DNA of 64,000 bases from DAOUJI01 sp965224415 (GTDB lineage Bacteria; Chloroflexota; Dehalococcoidia; Lucifugimonadales; JAGWBF01): assembly GCA_965224415.1 (NCBI GenBank), contig CBDCZB010000004.1, forward strand, positions 992,001 to 1,056,000, in the 5' to 3' direction. The notes beneath the pieces are model-generated. The model saw nothing but the letters and a program-made list of their open reading frames with translations, was not told the DNA's origin and did not search any database. Shown piece by piece: positions 51,670 through 61,080 of the stretch. Numbering within the stretch: the stretch's first letter is position 1; each line of letters opens with the position of its first letter. The position numbers and the translations under genes are program-made.

Positions 51670-53622
51670 TTACGGGTTGACCAACCAGATCGCCTCATAC
51701 TTGGTCTCGGTGACCTGCCCCTGGGTCGGCATCATGCCGGCAATCTTCTCCGCGTTGAACACCGTACTGTATGCTCTGCCGAAGGAAGGTATCCAGAAGC
51801 TGTCTTCTCTCATGGTTATATCTTCTATCTGCTGGAGCACCTTCTTCCGTTCATCGAAATCAGATATGGCGGACTGCTCGTTGATGAGCTTGATCAGCTC
51901 TTCCTGGCGGTCGTATTCCCATCCAAAGGCATTGGGGCTCACCTGGTAGGTGCCGTACAGGTATGCGTCGGGTGACACTATAGTGCTGGCCGATGCAAGC
52001 CCGACGCCCAGCATGTCAAAGTCCCCCTTGGCCCTGAGTTCGTTATGGGTGGCCGTGTCCACCACTCTGACATCTATCTTGAGATGGATGGGCTTGAACA
52101 TTTCCTGGTACAAGGCAGACTCATCCCTTGCTGCTGTGCCGCCCAGCGATCCCTCTCTGATAGGATACGTGGTTTCGGCGGGGTTGTCGGCCGTATAACC
52201 CACCGATTCCATCAAACGCCGCGCCTCCGCTATGTCGTCGGGGTGCTTTTCACCGTTGAGCTGTCGGTATCCGGGCAACGCCAACACATCCTCGGCGGAC
52301 ATACAGAGCGGATGTCCCGAAGGGCCGCAAGTGCTGGCCCATATCGCGAGGTTTCCTTCTATCACCTCGTTAAGGAGATGACGGTCCATGGCCAGGAACA
52401 TAGCCCTCCGTACGATAGGATTGTCAAACGGAGCCCTGGTCGGGTTGACCACCAGGCCGGTGACGGACCCGGGCGTTCGATAGGCTATCCACTTCTCGTT
52501 GTTGCCTTCCTCCAGAAGGTTAGTCAACAGGGGGCGGCTCATGCCGCCGTTGGCCCGGGGCACCGAGACCCAGACCTGTTCCGCCGCCCAGGCTCCGTAG
52601 GCCACGTCTCCAAATGCCAGGACGAAGTAGTCCATCCCGTCCAGATACGGGAGGTCCCGTCCTTCCGGGTCTTGCTTCCAGTAGCCCGGGACTTTCTCGT
52701 AGCTATATTGATCCTTGGAAGGGACGGCCGACAGCTTGTACGGGCCGGAACCCACGACATTCTTCCAACCCTGGTCCCACGTGAATTGGTCGTCGCCGGC
52801 CATCGTCTTCGCGTCCAACTCCTCGTAGTGCGCCTTGGGCACTATTACAAAGTGGTCTTCCGCCATGAAGGATATGAAATCGGCCCAAGGGGCGTTCAGG
52901 AATATCCGGACTGTCCTGGCGTCGATAGCTTCGGCATGATCGAAATGGGGGTCGAGGTTCTTGGAGGCCTCAAATAGGGGGTCGGGGTGATTTGGTGTCC
53001 TTCCCAACATCCTATCGAAGCTGTAGACCACGTCTTCAGCGGTCACTGGACTGCCGTCAGAGAAGATCGCATCGGGCTTCAGTTCAAAGGTCCATTCAAA
53101 GCCTGCCGGATCCGTCATCTCCCAACTCTCCGCCAGGTCCCCCCACATATCGAAACGGTCGAATGTGAAGGGGTTGAACTGCATCATGTTGCTGAACATA
53201 GGGCTGAAATTGCCTGATTGTGAGGTGAAACCGCCGTGCGGGTCCCAGGCCCTAAGCGGTGTCCAGTAGGAGTTCTTACTGACGCCGCCGTACTTGGGCT
53301 CCCCGAAGTCCACTATTCTGTACCCCTGCATGCCGTAGCCGATGTCCCCGAAGTCAACTTCGCCGGGTTTGGTCATTACCTCGGTCGGAGCAGCCGTGGG
53401 AGCCGCCGCCTGGGAGGTTGCAGTGGGCGCAGCGGAGGTCGCGGTGGCCGCCGGAGATGTCGCAGTCGGGGCAGGAGGAGAGGTTGCCGTGGCCGCCGGG
53501 GAGGTGGCGGTTGCCGGCGGGGACGTCGGTGTAGCGTCGTCTCCGCATGCCAATACTGCGGACCCCAGAGCCAAAGCCAAGATTAAAGCTACGATATGCA
53601 CCCGTGGTGCGCGGAGTTTCAT
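51670..53622 (-). CDS. ABC transporter substrate-binding lipoprotein (SBP family 5), second copy
   Basis: 650 residues. Lipobox GSAVLACGD and an Ala/Thr/Pro/Ser linker of about 60 residues, then the family 5 fold: FDMWGDLAESWEM, FSDGSPVTAEDVVYSFDRML, KVPGYWKQDPEGRDLPYLDG and RAMFLAMDRHLLNEVIE. It is homologous to the protein at 38081, sharing the unusual N-terminal segment GYGMQGYRIVDFGEPKYGG. A good promoter sits upstream at 53704-53732 and a terminator follows. It is convergent with the second permease pair and likely serves it. Confidence 0.9.
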   Translation of the reverse strand: MKLRAPRVHIVALILALALGSAVLACGDDATPTSPPATATSPAATATSPPAPTATSPAATATSAAPTATSQAAAPTAAPTEVMTKPGEVDFGDIGYGMQGYRIVDFGEPKYGGVSKNSYWTPLRAWDPHGGFTSQSGNFSPMFSNMMQFNPFTFDRFDMWGDLAESWEMTDPAGFEWTFELKPDAIFSDGSPVTAEDVVYSFDRMLGRTPNHPDPLFEASKNLDPHFDHAEAIDARTVRIFLNAPWADFISFMAEDHFVIVPKAHYEELDAKTMAGDDQFTWDQGWKNVVGSGPYKLSAVPSKDQYSYEKVPGYWKQDPEGRDLPYLDGMDYFVLAFGDVAYGAWAAEQVWVSVPRANGGMSRPLLTNLLEEGNNEKWIAYRTPGSVTGLVVNPTRAPFDNPIVRRAMFLAMDRHLLNEVIEGNLAIWASTCGPSGHPLCMSAEDVLALPGYRQLNGEKHPDDIAEARRLMESVGYTADNPAETTYPIREGSLGGTAARDESALYQEMFKPIHLKIDVRVVDTATHNELRAKGDFDMLGVGLASASTIVSPDAYLYGTYQVSPNAFGWEYDRQEELIKLINEQSAISDFDERKKVLQQIEDITMREDSFWIPSFGRAYSTVFNAEKIAGMMPTQGQVTETKYEAIWLVNP

Positions 53623-54188
53623 TTCTACTCTCCTATGGCGCTTAGGTCAGGCGCTCAATGAACAGATTATCATCCCAATGCGGATTTAACCGATTCTCAC
53701 TGTTTAATATCAAGAAAGAGCTACATTGTCAATAAATCAGATTGACCTATCAAATATTATTACCGAAATGGGTAGCGGTTTTCGGAGATATGTTGCGTAA
53801 GAACGGCCCGAGTCGGTGCGGTTGCCATATCCTGAAGGAGATGTGTGAGGCATGCTGCCCCGATTCCCGGGACGTTCGTGTAGGACGGCCTTCAGACAAC
53901 AGCCAGGCACAGTCCGACTTGGCCGAAGCCTCTCGGTTCCGCGTGTATCGAGCGAGCGCCCGATGTTGACTTGGGAGGCGCCGGACTGCTAAAGTCGTGG
54001 CCAACCCAAGAAGGGTCCTGGCGCCCTAAGGCAAGTCATCTCGTGCCTGATTGGTCTCCCGGAACCGATAACCGACCCGCTATGATGCCCATTGGGCATT
54101 TGTCCGCGCTTCCGAAAGGAACTGATCGTCGTCCTCTGGATATCATAAAGCCGATGGACATCTCCGGCGGCCAGTGAAAAGGAGGCCT
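53623..54188. other. intergenic region upstream of thiolase cluster
   Basis: About 565 bases. Apart from the minus-strand promoter at 53704-53732, I see no gene, hairpin or RNA. The short frames present have no family features. Confidence 0.4.
53704..53732 (-). promoter_or_regulatory. sigma-70-type promoter of second binding-protein gene
   Basis: On the minus strand TTGACA (53727-53732), 17-base spacer, TATTAA (53704-53709). It is about 80 bases upstream of ATG 53622. Confidence 0.6.
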
Positions 54189-55421
54189 ATGTTCGCTACA
54201 ACTACCGAGAAGGAATTTCGAGACCAAATCGCTGTCGTCGGCGTCGGCTACAGCCGAAGCCCCGGTGTGCCGGGAGGTTTCACCCGTAGGTCCGGCATGA
54301 CTGTGCAGACCCTGGCCGTTAGAGCCGCCTTGGACGCCTGCAACGACGCGGGCCTCGACCCAAAGGAGCTGGACGGGGCTGTTTGCTATGGACTCCAGGA
54401 CACAGTATGGCCCAGGAACGTGCTGACTGCTCTGAGCGTCAAGAACATCAACTGGGACTGTCTCATAGAGGGCGGCGGCAACTGCTCCACAGCCTGCTAC
54501 CTAAATGCAGCCCAGGCGGTCCACCACGGAATCTGCAACTACGTGCTGGCCTACCGAGGCATGAACGGACGCACCGGGCCGCGCATGGGACAGTGGGGCG
54601 GGTGGTCGTCTAATGCCGGGGCGCCCCCGGCGTCTGACCGCTGGCAGTTCTTATCCATATACGGGATGGCCGGGGCCCCTCACCAGTTCGCCCTGGAAGC
54701 CCGCCGCTGGATGGACCTTTACGGCGTCACCAGCGAGGACCTGGGCAGATATTGCGTCCATGCCCGCTCCAACGCCGTCAAGAACCCCAGGGCCGTCATG
54801 CGGGACCCCATCACCTTAGAGGACCATCAAAACTCCCGCATGATTGTGGACCCCTACCACATCCTGGACTGCTGCCTGGAAACCGATGTGGCCGGCGCTG
54901 TGATCATCACTACTGCTGAGCGGGCCAGGAACCTGAAGAAACGACCGGTTCTGGTCTCCGCCGCCATCAGCAGCCAGACGCCCAGAAACGACCTCATAGA
55001 CACGGGCTTCCCGCAGTTGATGCCCAGGCTGCTGGACGCCGCCGGCATGGAGTTGAAGGATATCGACATCTATGAGCCCTACGACAACTTCTCCGACTCC
55101 CCTCTGCGGGCCGTCGAGGACATCGGCTACTGCAAGAGGGGCGAGGGGAAGGACTTCATTCGGGATGGGCGCATAAGCCTGGACGGAGAGCTTCCCATGA
55201 CCACCCACGGCGGCCTGATGAACGAGGGCTACGTCCACGGCTTCAACAACGGCATGGAGGCGATCCAACAGCTTCGTGGGGACGCCGAAGACCTGTGCCC
55301 CAACTGGCGTGAGGGCGAGCACACTTACGACCGCACCATTTGCCGCCAGGTCCGAGATCCCCATACCGCCCTGTTCACCGCCGTCAGCGGCGGCGGCGGC
55401 ATCATCTTCAAGAGGGGTTAG
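54189..55421 (+). CDS. thiolase-like (SCP2/Ltp2-type) protein, copy 1
   Basis: 410 residues from ATG 54189, with AAGGAGG four bases upstream. Thiolase fold: AVVGVGYSRSPGVPGGFTRR at the N-terminus, candidate nucleophile Cys99 in GGGNCSTACYLNAAQAVHHG, IDIYEPYDNFSDSP, and MTTHGGLMNEGYVHGFN. The third thiolase motif (CxG) is absent, as usual in DUF35-linked members such as the steroid retro-aldolase Ltp2. The DUF35 partner starts two bases after the stop. It is over four-fifths identical by eye to the copies at 55922 and 57518. Confidence 0.87.
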   Translation: MFATTTEKEFRDQIAVVGVGYSRSPGVPGGFTRRSGMTVQTLAVRAALDACNDAGLDPKELDGAVCYGLQDTVWPRNVLTALSVKNINWDCLIEGGGNCSTACYLNAAQAVHHGICNYVLAYRGMNGRTGPRMGQWGGWSSNAGAPPASDRWQFLSIYGMAGAPHQFALEARRWMDLYGVTSEDLGRYCVHARSNAVKNPRAVMRDPITLEDHQNSRMIVDPYHILDCCLETDVAGAVIITTAERARNLKKRPVLVSAAISSQTPRNDLIDTGFPQLMPRLLDAAGMELKDIDIYEPYDNFSDSPLRAVEDIGYCKRGEGKDFIRDGRISLDGELPMTTHGGLMNEGYVHGFNNGMEAIQQLRGDAEDLCPNWREGEHTYDRTICRQVRDPHTALFTAVSGGGGIIFKRG

Positions 55422-55423
55422 TC

Positions 55424-55846
55424 ATGACCACTGATTACCAGTTCCTGCTCCCCCATCCCGACTCGGACACCCAGTCCTACTGGGACGCTATCAAGAATCA
55501 CGAACTAAGGGTTCCTAAGTGCTCCGACTGCGGGCTAATGAGATGGCCGCCCCAACTCACCTGCAACCAGTGCTACGGCGAGAACGTCGACTGGGTGAAG
55601 ATGAGCGGCCGTGGGACTCTCTACACCTACGTGATAATCCACCAGGCGGTCCTGCCCCAGTGGAGGGAATTGACCCCCTTTAACGTGATACAAGTTGCCC
55701 TTGAGGAGGCCCCCCACATCCAGATCATGGGCAACGCCGTGGATATGGACGACTCCGAGTTGAAGGTGGGAATCCCCATGGAGATCGTCTTTGACGACGT
55801 GACTCCGGAGGACACCATTCCCCGCTGGAGACGCCGCAGCGAATAA
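55424..55846 (+). CDS. DUF35 OB-fold zinc-ribbon protein (thiolase partner)
   Basis: 140 residues from ATG 55424, two bases after the thiolase stop. Zinc ribbon with Cys33, Cys36, Cys47 and Cys50 (CSDC, CNQC) followed by the OB fold VKMSGRGTLYTYVIIHQAVL. This is the acyl-CoA-binding partner expected for a DUF35-dependent thiolase/aldolase. It is homologous to the protein at 31899. There is only one DUF35 gene for three thiolase copies here, so it may be shared. Confidence 0.87.
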   Translation: MTTDYQFLLPHPDSDTQSYWDAIKNHELRVPKCSDCGLMRWPPQLTCNQCYGENVDWVKMSGRGTLYTYVIIHQAVLPQWRELTPFNVIQVALEEAPHIQIMGNAVDMDDSELKVGIPMEIVFDDVTPEDTIPRWRRRSE

Positions 55847-55921
55847 CCGGGCCGACTTGCCTCCCTAGCCGAAACTTACCTCATCACACCTAGGGCTGTG
55901 AGATTGTCAGGGGAGGATTCG

Positions 55922-57160
55922 ATGCTGGCGACAACGAGGGAAAAGGAATTCCGGAACAAGACGGCCATCGCCGGTATCGGCTACAGCCGAAGCCCCGGCG
56001 TTCCGGGAGGCTTCACCCGCAGGTCCGGGGTTAGTGTACAGACTCTGGCCGTCAGGGCCGCGGTGGACGCCTGCAACGATGCAGGCCTGGACCCCAAAGA
56101 GCTGGACGGCGCCGTGTGTTACGGGCTTCAGGACACTGTATGGCCCCGTACACTGCTGACTGGCTTGGGCGTTAAAACCATCAACTGGGAGTGCAACCTG
56201 GAGGGTGGAGGCACCGCATCCTCCATATGTTACATTATGGCGGTCCAGGCTGTTTACCACGGCATCTGCAACTATGTGCTGGCCTACCGGGGCATGAATG
56301 GGCGCACAGGGCCGCGCATGGGCCAGTGGGGCGGGTGGACCTCCAATGTCGGGTCGGCCCAGAGGGTCGGAGGTCCAAGGCAGTTCATCTCCCCTTATGG
56401 GATGGCCGGGGCCCCTCATCAGTTCGCTATGAACGCTCGCCGCTGGATGGATCTGTACGGCGTCACCAGCAGCGATCTGGCCAACTATTGTGTCCACGCC
56501 CGCTCCAACGCCGCCAAGAACCCCCGGGCCGTGATGCGTGACCCTATCACCGTAGAGGACCATCAGAACTCCCGGATGATAGTGGACCCCTACCACATCC
56601 TGGACTGCTGCCTGGAGACCGACGTCGCAGGGGCGGTAATCATCACCACCGCAGAGCGAGCCAGGGACCTGAAGAAGCGACCTGTATTGGTCTCCGCCGC
56701 TATCAAGAGCATGGCGCCCAAGGAGGACATCATTGATACGGGTTTCCCGCAGATGATGCCAAGGCTGTTGGACGCGGCCGGCATGGAGCTGAAGGACATC
56801 GATGTCTACGAGCCTTACGATAACTTCTCGGACACACCAATACGTGCCCTGGAGGAGATCGGTTACTGCAAGAGGGGCGAGGGGAAGGACTTCATTCTGG
56901 GCGGGCGGATAAACCTGGACGGGGAGTTGCCCATGACCACCCACGGCGGTCTGATGAATGAGGGCTACGTCCACGGCTTCAACAATGCTATGGAGGCGGT
57001 GCAGCAGCTCCGGGGAGACGCCGAGGACTTGTGCCCCAACTGGCGTGAGGGTGAACACACGTATGACCGTACTTTATGTCGTCAGGTGCGCCATCCACAG
57101 ACGGCCCTCTTCACGGCGGAGGGCGGAGGCGGGGGCGTCATCTTCACGAGGGACCAGTAG
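55922..57160 (+). CDS. thiolase-like protein, copy 2 (Cys99 replaced)
   Basis: 412 residues from ATG 55922, preceded by GGGGAGGATTCG. Same layout as copy 1 (IAGIGYSRSPGVPGGFTRR, DVYEPYDNFSDTP, MTTHGGLMNEGYVHGFN). At the position of the candidate nucleophile it has Ala99: GGGTASSICYIMAVQAVYHG, whereas copies 1 and 3 and the relative at 32355 have Cys. It may therefore be a non-catalytic partner or have a changed reaction. It follows the DUF35 gene by 75 bases in the same direction. Its first 40 bases of coding sequence match copy 3 almost exactly. Confidence 0.86.
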   Translation: MLATTREKEFRNKTAIAGIGYSRSPGVPGGFTRRSGVSVQTLAVRAAVDACNDAGLDPKELDGAVCYGLQDTVWPRTLLTGLGVKTINWECNLEGGGTASSICYIMAVQAVYHGICNYVLAYRGMNGRTGPRMGQWGGWTSNVGSAQRVGGPRQFISPYGMAGAPHQFAMNARRWMDLYGVTSSDLANYCVHARSNAAKNPRAVMRDPITVEDHQNSRMIVDPYHILDCCLETDVAGAVIITTAERARDLKKRPVLVSAAIKSMAPKEDIIDTGFPQMMPRLLDAAGMELKDIDVYEPYDNFSDTPIRALEEIGYCKRGEGKDFILGGRINLDGELPMTTHGGLMNEGYVHGFNNAMEAVQQLRGDAEDLCPNWREGEHTYDRTLCRQVRHPQTALFTAEGGGGGVIFTRDQ

Positions 57161-57517
57161 CTTGGAACAGCCCTTGGTGGGTGCGCGGGGTCAGGCCAGC
57201 TAGGCGCTGCGGCGTCTCGCCGTAGCCCTAGGTGAGAGTTGACCCACTGTCTCATTTGTGGGCAGTCCGTGCGCTTGGAGGCCCTTAACTCACGATTCTT
57301 GATGGCGTCCCAGTAGGGCCTGTCTCAGAAGTCCAAACGAACCCGTAAGGACATGGCTCGACCGGCTCACCACGAACGGATAGTGTACCTAAAACCGTTC
57401 GCCCTGAGCTTGTCACAGGGCCTCACCTCTGAAACAGAGGCTATTTTGAGACAGCCTCACTAGGGTTAGGTCTCGGCGCCCCGCCTGTGGGCAGGAACCG
57501 GCGGTCGGCGGATGGGA
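57161..57517. other. intergenic region between convergent thiolase copies
   Basis: About 355 bases without a gene. The MITE-like element at 57316-57460 fills much of it. Confidence 0.5.
57316..57460. repeat. MITE-like element flanked by TA
   Basis: About 145 bases. The left end GGGCCTGTCTCAGAA (57316-57330) and the right end, on the other strand GTGAGGCTGTCTCAAAA (from 57460), are imperfect inverted copies sharing CTGTCTCA. TA lies on both flanks (57314-57315 and 57461-57462), suggesting mobilisation by an IS630/Tc1-type transposase. The ends differ from those of the IS630 at 47879. Confidence 0.55.
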
Positions 57518-58753
57518 CTAACCTCTCTTAAGGATGACGCCGCCGACGCCGCCTTCGGAGTTGAACAGAGCGATCTGTGGGTCCCGCACCTGGCGGCAGA
57601 TGGTGCGGTCATAGGTGTGTTCGCCCTCACGCCAGTTGGGGCACAGGTCTTCGGCGTCCCCACGAAGCTGCTGGATCGCCTCCATGCCGCTGTTGAAGCC
57701 GTGGACATAGCCCTCGTTCATCAGGCCCCCGTGGGTGGTCATGGGAAGCTCCCCGTCCAGGCTTATGCGCCCGTCCCTGATGAAGTCTTTTCCTTCTCCC
57801 CTCTTGCAATATCCCATCTCTTCCAGGGCACGTATTGGTGTGTCCGAGAAGTTGTCGTAAGGCTCGTAGACATCTATGTCCTTAAGCTCAATCCCGGCCG
57901 CGTCCAGCAACCTGGGCATCATCCCTGGGTAGCCCGTGTCTATGATGTCGGTCTTGGGCGCTTCATTTTTTATGGCTGCAGAGACCAGCACAGGACGCTT
58001 CTTCAGGTCCCTGGCCCGCTCAGCGGTGGTGATGATCACCGCCCCGGCGACGTCGGTTTCCAGGCAGCAGTCCAGAATGTGGTAGGGGTCCACAATCATG
58101 CGGGAGCTCTGATGGTCCTCTACGGTGATGGGGTCGCGCATGATGGCCCGCGGGTTCTTGACGGCGTTGGAGCGGGCATGGACACAGTATCTGGCCAGGT
58201 CCTCGCTGGTGACGCCGTAGAGGTCCATCCAGCGTCGCGCGTTCATCGCGAACTGGTGTGGGGCCCCGGCCATCCCGTATATGGATACGAACTGCCAGCG
58301 GTCGCCCACTCTCTGGGCCGATCCGACGTTGGACGACCACCCGCCATACTGGCCCATACGTACGCCGGTGCGTCCGTTCATGCCCCGATAGGCCAGCACA
58401 TAGTTGCAGATGCCGTGGTGTACCGCTTGGACCGCCATGGTATAGCACAGGGTGGAGCAGTTGCCCCCGCCCTCCAGGTTGCAGTCCCAGTTGATGTTTT
58501 TTACACCCAGGGCGGTCAGCAAGTTCCTGGGCCATACAGTGTCTTGCAGCCCGTAGCAAACGGCTCCGTCCAATTCCTTTGGATCGAGGCCGGCATCGTT
58601 GCAGGCGTCCACCGCAGCCCTGACGGCCAGAGTCTGTACACTAACCCCGGACCTGCGGGTGAATCCTCCCGGAACGCCGGGGCTTCGGCTGTAGCCGACG
58701 CCGACGATGGCCATCTTGTCGCGGAATTCCTTTTCCCTCGTTGTCGCCAGCAT
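57518..58753 (-). CDS. thiolase-like protein, copy 3 (inverted)
   Basis: 411 residues from the Met of MLATTREKEFRDKMAI, with GAGGAGGATTCG upstream. Same fold and motifs as copies 1 and 2, with Cys99 kept in GGGNCSTLCYTMAVQAVHHG, DVYEPYDNFSDTP and MTTHGGLMNEGYVHGFN. It points toward copy 2, tail to tail. No DUF35 gene accompanies it. The open frame on the opposite strand over the same bases is a shadow. Confidence 0.87.
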   Translation of the reverse strand: MLATTREKEFRDKMAIVGVGYSRSPGVPGGFTRRSGVSVQTLAVRAAVDACNDAGLDPKELDGAVCYGLQDTVWPRNLLTALGVKNINWDCNLEGGGNCSTLCYTMAVQAVHHGICNYVLAYRGMNGRTGVRMGQYGGWSSNVGSAQRVGDRWQFVSIYGMAGAPHQFAMNARRWMDLYGVTSEDLARYCVHARSNAVKNPRAIMRDPITVEDHQSSRMIVDPYHILDCCLETDVAGAVIITTAERARDLKKRPVLVSAAIKNEAPKTDIIDTGYPGMMPRLLDAAGIELKDIDVYEPYDNFSDTPIRALEEMGYCKRGEGKDFIRDGRISLDGELPMTTHGGLMNEGYVHGFNSGMEAIQQLRGDAEDLCPNWREGEHTYDRTICRQVRDPQIALFNSEGGVGGVILKRG

Positions 58754-59649
58754 CGAATCCTCCTCTACCAAAAGCGTAATGCGGTAATCTACGATCTAGG
58801 ACAGCGCAGCCAGCGTCTACAGGGATGAGGGTTCAGGCTGCTCGGTCTAAATCTGCGCACGCGGGGACCATAATTGGGATATCTCTGCAACCGGCGGTTC
58901 CCGCTTGCCGATACGGGCTTTCCAAGGCGCCCTCCGGGAATCTGCCAAGATTGTAGAACGATCCAACCCTTCGGTCAACGCAGAGCGGTGCCTCAGAATA
59001 AAGTGTTTCTGAGAGTGGTTAGGCGCTTAAAAATAGGATACGGCGTGTCCGGCGACAACACGCAGATGGTGTACGAGGAGAAATCAAACAACATCGTGTG
59101 CGTCGCGGTCAACGGACTTGAGGCCGCCACATAGTAGAAGTAACCATCTTCTGCTCCGAGCATCAGTCGCTCCCTACATCATCGACCTTCCACAACGCAC
59201 CGTGACAGCTACCCCTGTTGCTAGTGTTAGCTGCTGTCAACTCGAACAGTGACGCAGAAGTGGGCTTTGGCTTCGCCGACTCCTCGGTCTTGAACTCGGC
59301 CCGTAGAACAATGACCGCAACGGTCGGGGAGTTACGAATACAGCCCCTGAAGCCCGGAGGTGGTGGGCCGGACTGGACGCAGTACTGTCTTCGAGTTGTT
59401 GGTGGCGTTCTAGCGATGCACCACTCTCATTGGACTTCTGGACGCGATTCACCGTCTCCGGGGACGATTGCCCTTACTTCTGCTGTCCTCCAGCCCCGTT
59501 AGACAAGAATCCGCCACATCGACGCGTGTCTGCCTATGCCGTGACGTTTTGCGCTTGCGATGCGTAATGAGGCATACGGTTCTCGACAAATCTACCCTCA
59601 ATATGTTAAGATAATTGTTTACAGCACAGCGGCCGTCGGAGCGATCAAA
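58754..59649. other. long intergenic region, no gene recognised
   Basis: About 895 bases, the longest gap in the window. Short frames (for example 58874-59134 and 59218-59502, plus strand) have no family features. A promoter for the sulfatase-like gene lies at its end. A small RNA or a decayed gene could be hidden here, but I cannot show one. Confidence 0.4.
59583..59612 (+). promoter_or_regulatory. candidate promoter of the sulfatase-like gene
   Basis: TCGACA (59583-59588), 18-base spacer, TAAGAT (59607-59612), about 38 bases before ATG 59650 in an AT-rich stretch. One mismatch in the -35, two in the -10. Confidence 0.4.
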
Positions 59650-61044
59650 ATGAACGTCATCTGGATAGTTGCTGATACCTTTCGTCGAGACCACATAGGG
59701 GCTTACGGCAATTCGACCATCAGGACTCCTTCACTGGATGCGTTGGCTGCCAAATCGGTTAGGTTCAACGCACACTACTCCGCCGGATTTCCGACCATGC
59801 CTACCCGGGCGGACCATCTCACGGGACGTTGGACCATGTCCTTCATGGGATGGGAGCCTCTGCCCTCTGGGGTAACCACCCTAACGGAGATACTGGCCGA
59901 CCACGGCTTCCACACGGCGGCGTCGGTTGACACCCCGTACTATCTGCGGAACGGGATGAACTACGATCGAGGGTTTCAATCCTTCTTCATGAATCGAGGC
60001 CAGGACACCATGTGGTCCCTCGTCCCTCAGCCCGGCTACCACAACGAGGCTCTGGACGTACGGGAGGCGTGGCGGTTCGAATCGGACCGGAACGCTCCTC
60101 GGACCTTTATGACGGCAATGCAGTGGCTGGAGCGGCACTACAAGGAGGACTTCTTTCTTTACGTCGACACTTGGGACCCCCACGAGCCTTGGGACGCCCC
60201 AGCTTACTACACGGAGCTGTATTGGCCGGGATACGATGGAGAGGTGGTGCTGCCTGTCTATGGGAACTGGCGGGACGTGCCGGGATACGGTGAAGAGACG
60301 CTGCGCAAAGGTCACGCCACCTACTGTGGCGAGATCACTATGGTGGACACGTGGCTGGGGTTCCTGCTGAGGGCTGTGGAAAACATGGGCTTGATGGAGA
60401 AAACAACAATCATCTTCACCACGGACCATGGCTTCTACTTTGGGGAGCACGGCGGGCTCTTCGGCAAGATGACCTCGGACAAACGCCCCGACGGGAGTCT
60501 ACGCGCCTATGGTGAGTCTGGGTCCAAGTGGACCTACTCTCCCCTCTTCGAGGAACTCGTCCACCTGCCGTTACTGATTCGCACACCGGGAATAGGGCAG
60601 GGAGTATACAAGGGCCTCACCTCGGCCATCGACGTTATGCCCACGGTGCTCGAGTTGATGGGGATGGAAATTCCGGCCTACGTCCAGGGCCGGTCTCTGG
60701 CGCCCGGAATGCGAGACCCCTCTATTCCGGGTCGGGAGTACGTGGTAAGCAGTATCCCCTTCGCCAACCCCGGTGACCCGGTCCATTCCGTCGACAGCCT
60801 CCTCCGGACTCTTTCGGACCACCCTGTCACTACCGTAACTTCGGGCGAGTGGTCCCTGCTCTACAGCCCACAGGAACGGTTTTCGGAGTTGTACAACCTC
60901 GCCTCAGACCCGCGTCAGTTGGAAAACGTGATAGAAACCCACACCGACGACGCCCGAGAGGTCCATCGCCTACTTGTGCAGTTCATGCGCGAGACCAAAG
61001 TCCCTGAGCGTTTGCTGAGCCCTCGACTGGAATTGCGCCTCTAG
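59650..61044 (+). CDS. sulfatase-fold hydrolase with Thr at the nucleophile position
   Basis: 464 residues from the Met of MNVIWIVADTFRRDHIGAYG; the frame extends 30 codons upstream but this start opens the first sulfatase strand and has GGAGCG before it. Alkaline-phosphatase/sulfatase superfamily: metal Asp9, the nucleophile block FPTMPTRADHLTGR at 47-60, and IIFTTDHGFYFGEHGGLFGK with the distal Asp-His pair. The sulfatase signature C/S-x-P-x-R reads T-M-P-T-R, so Thr49 stands where the formylglycine precursor should be. Phosphodiesterases in this superfamily use Thr, so it is probably a phosphoester-type hydrolase or a related group, not a classic sulfatase. Heads a three-gene run. Confidence 0.85.
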   Translation: MNVIWIVADTFRRDHIGAYGNSTIRTPSLDALAAKSVRFNAHYSAGFPTMPTRADHLTGRWTMSFMGWEPLPSGVTTLTEILADHGFHTAASVDTPYYLRNGMNYDRGFQSFFMNRGQDTMWSLVPQPGYHNEALDVREAWRFESDRNAPRTFMTAMQWLERHYKEDFFLYVDTWDPHEPWDAPAYYTELYWPGYDGEVVLPVYGNWRDVPGYGEETLRKGHATYCGEITMVDTWLGFLLRAVENMGLMEKTTIIFTTDHGFYFGEHGGLFGKMTSDKRPDGSLRAYGESGSKWTYSPLFEELVHLPLLIRTPGIGQGVYKGLTSAIDVMPTVLELMGMEIPAYVQGRSLAPGMRDPSIPGREYVVSSIPFANPGDPVHSVDSLLRTLSDHPVTTVTSGEWSLLYSPQERFSELYNLASDPRQLENVIETHTDDAREVHRLLVQFMRETKVPERLLSPRLELRL

Positions 61045-61080
61045 TGCGCTGCCCTACTGCAACAAGGGAAGTCCAAACCA

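Noticed and set aside
57512..58828. 438-codon plus-strand frame opposite thiolase copy 3
   Set aside because: A mirror of the thiolase reading frame; the same shadow appears opposite copy 2 at 55907-57058.
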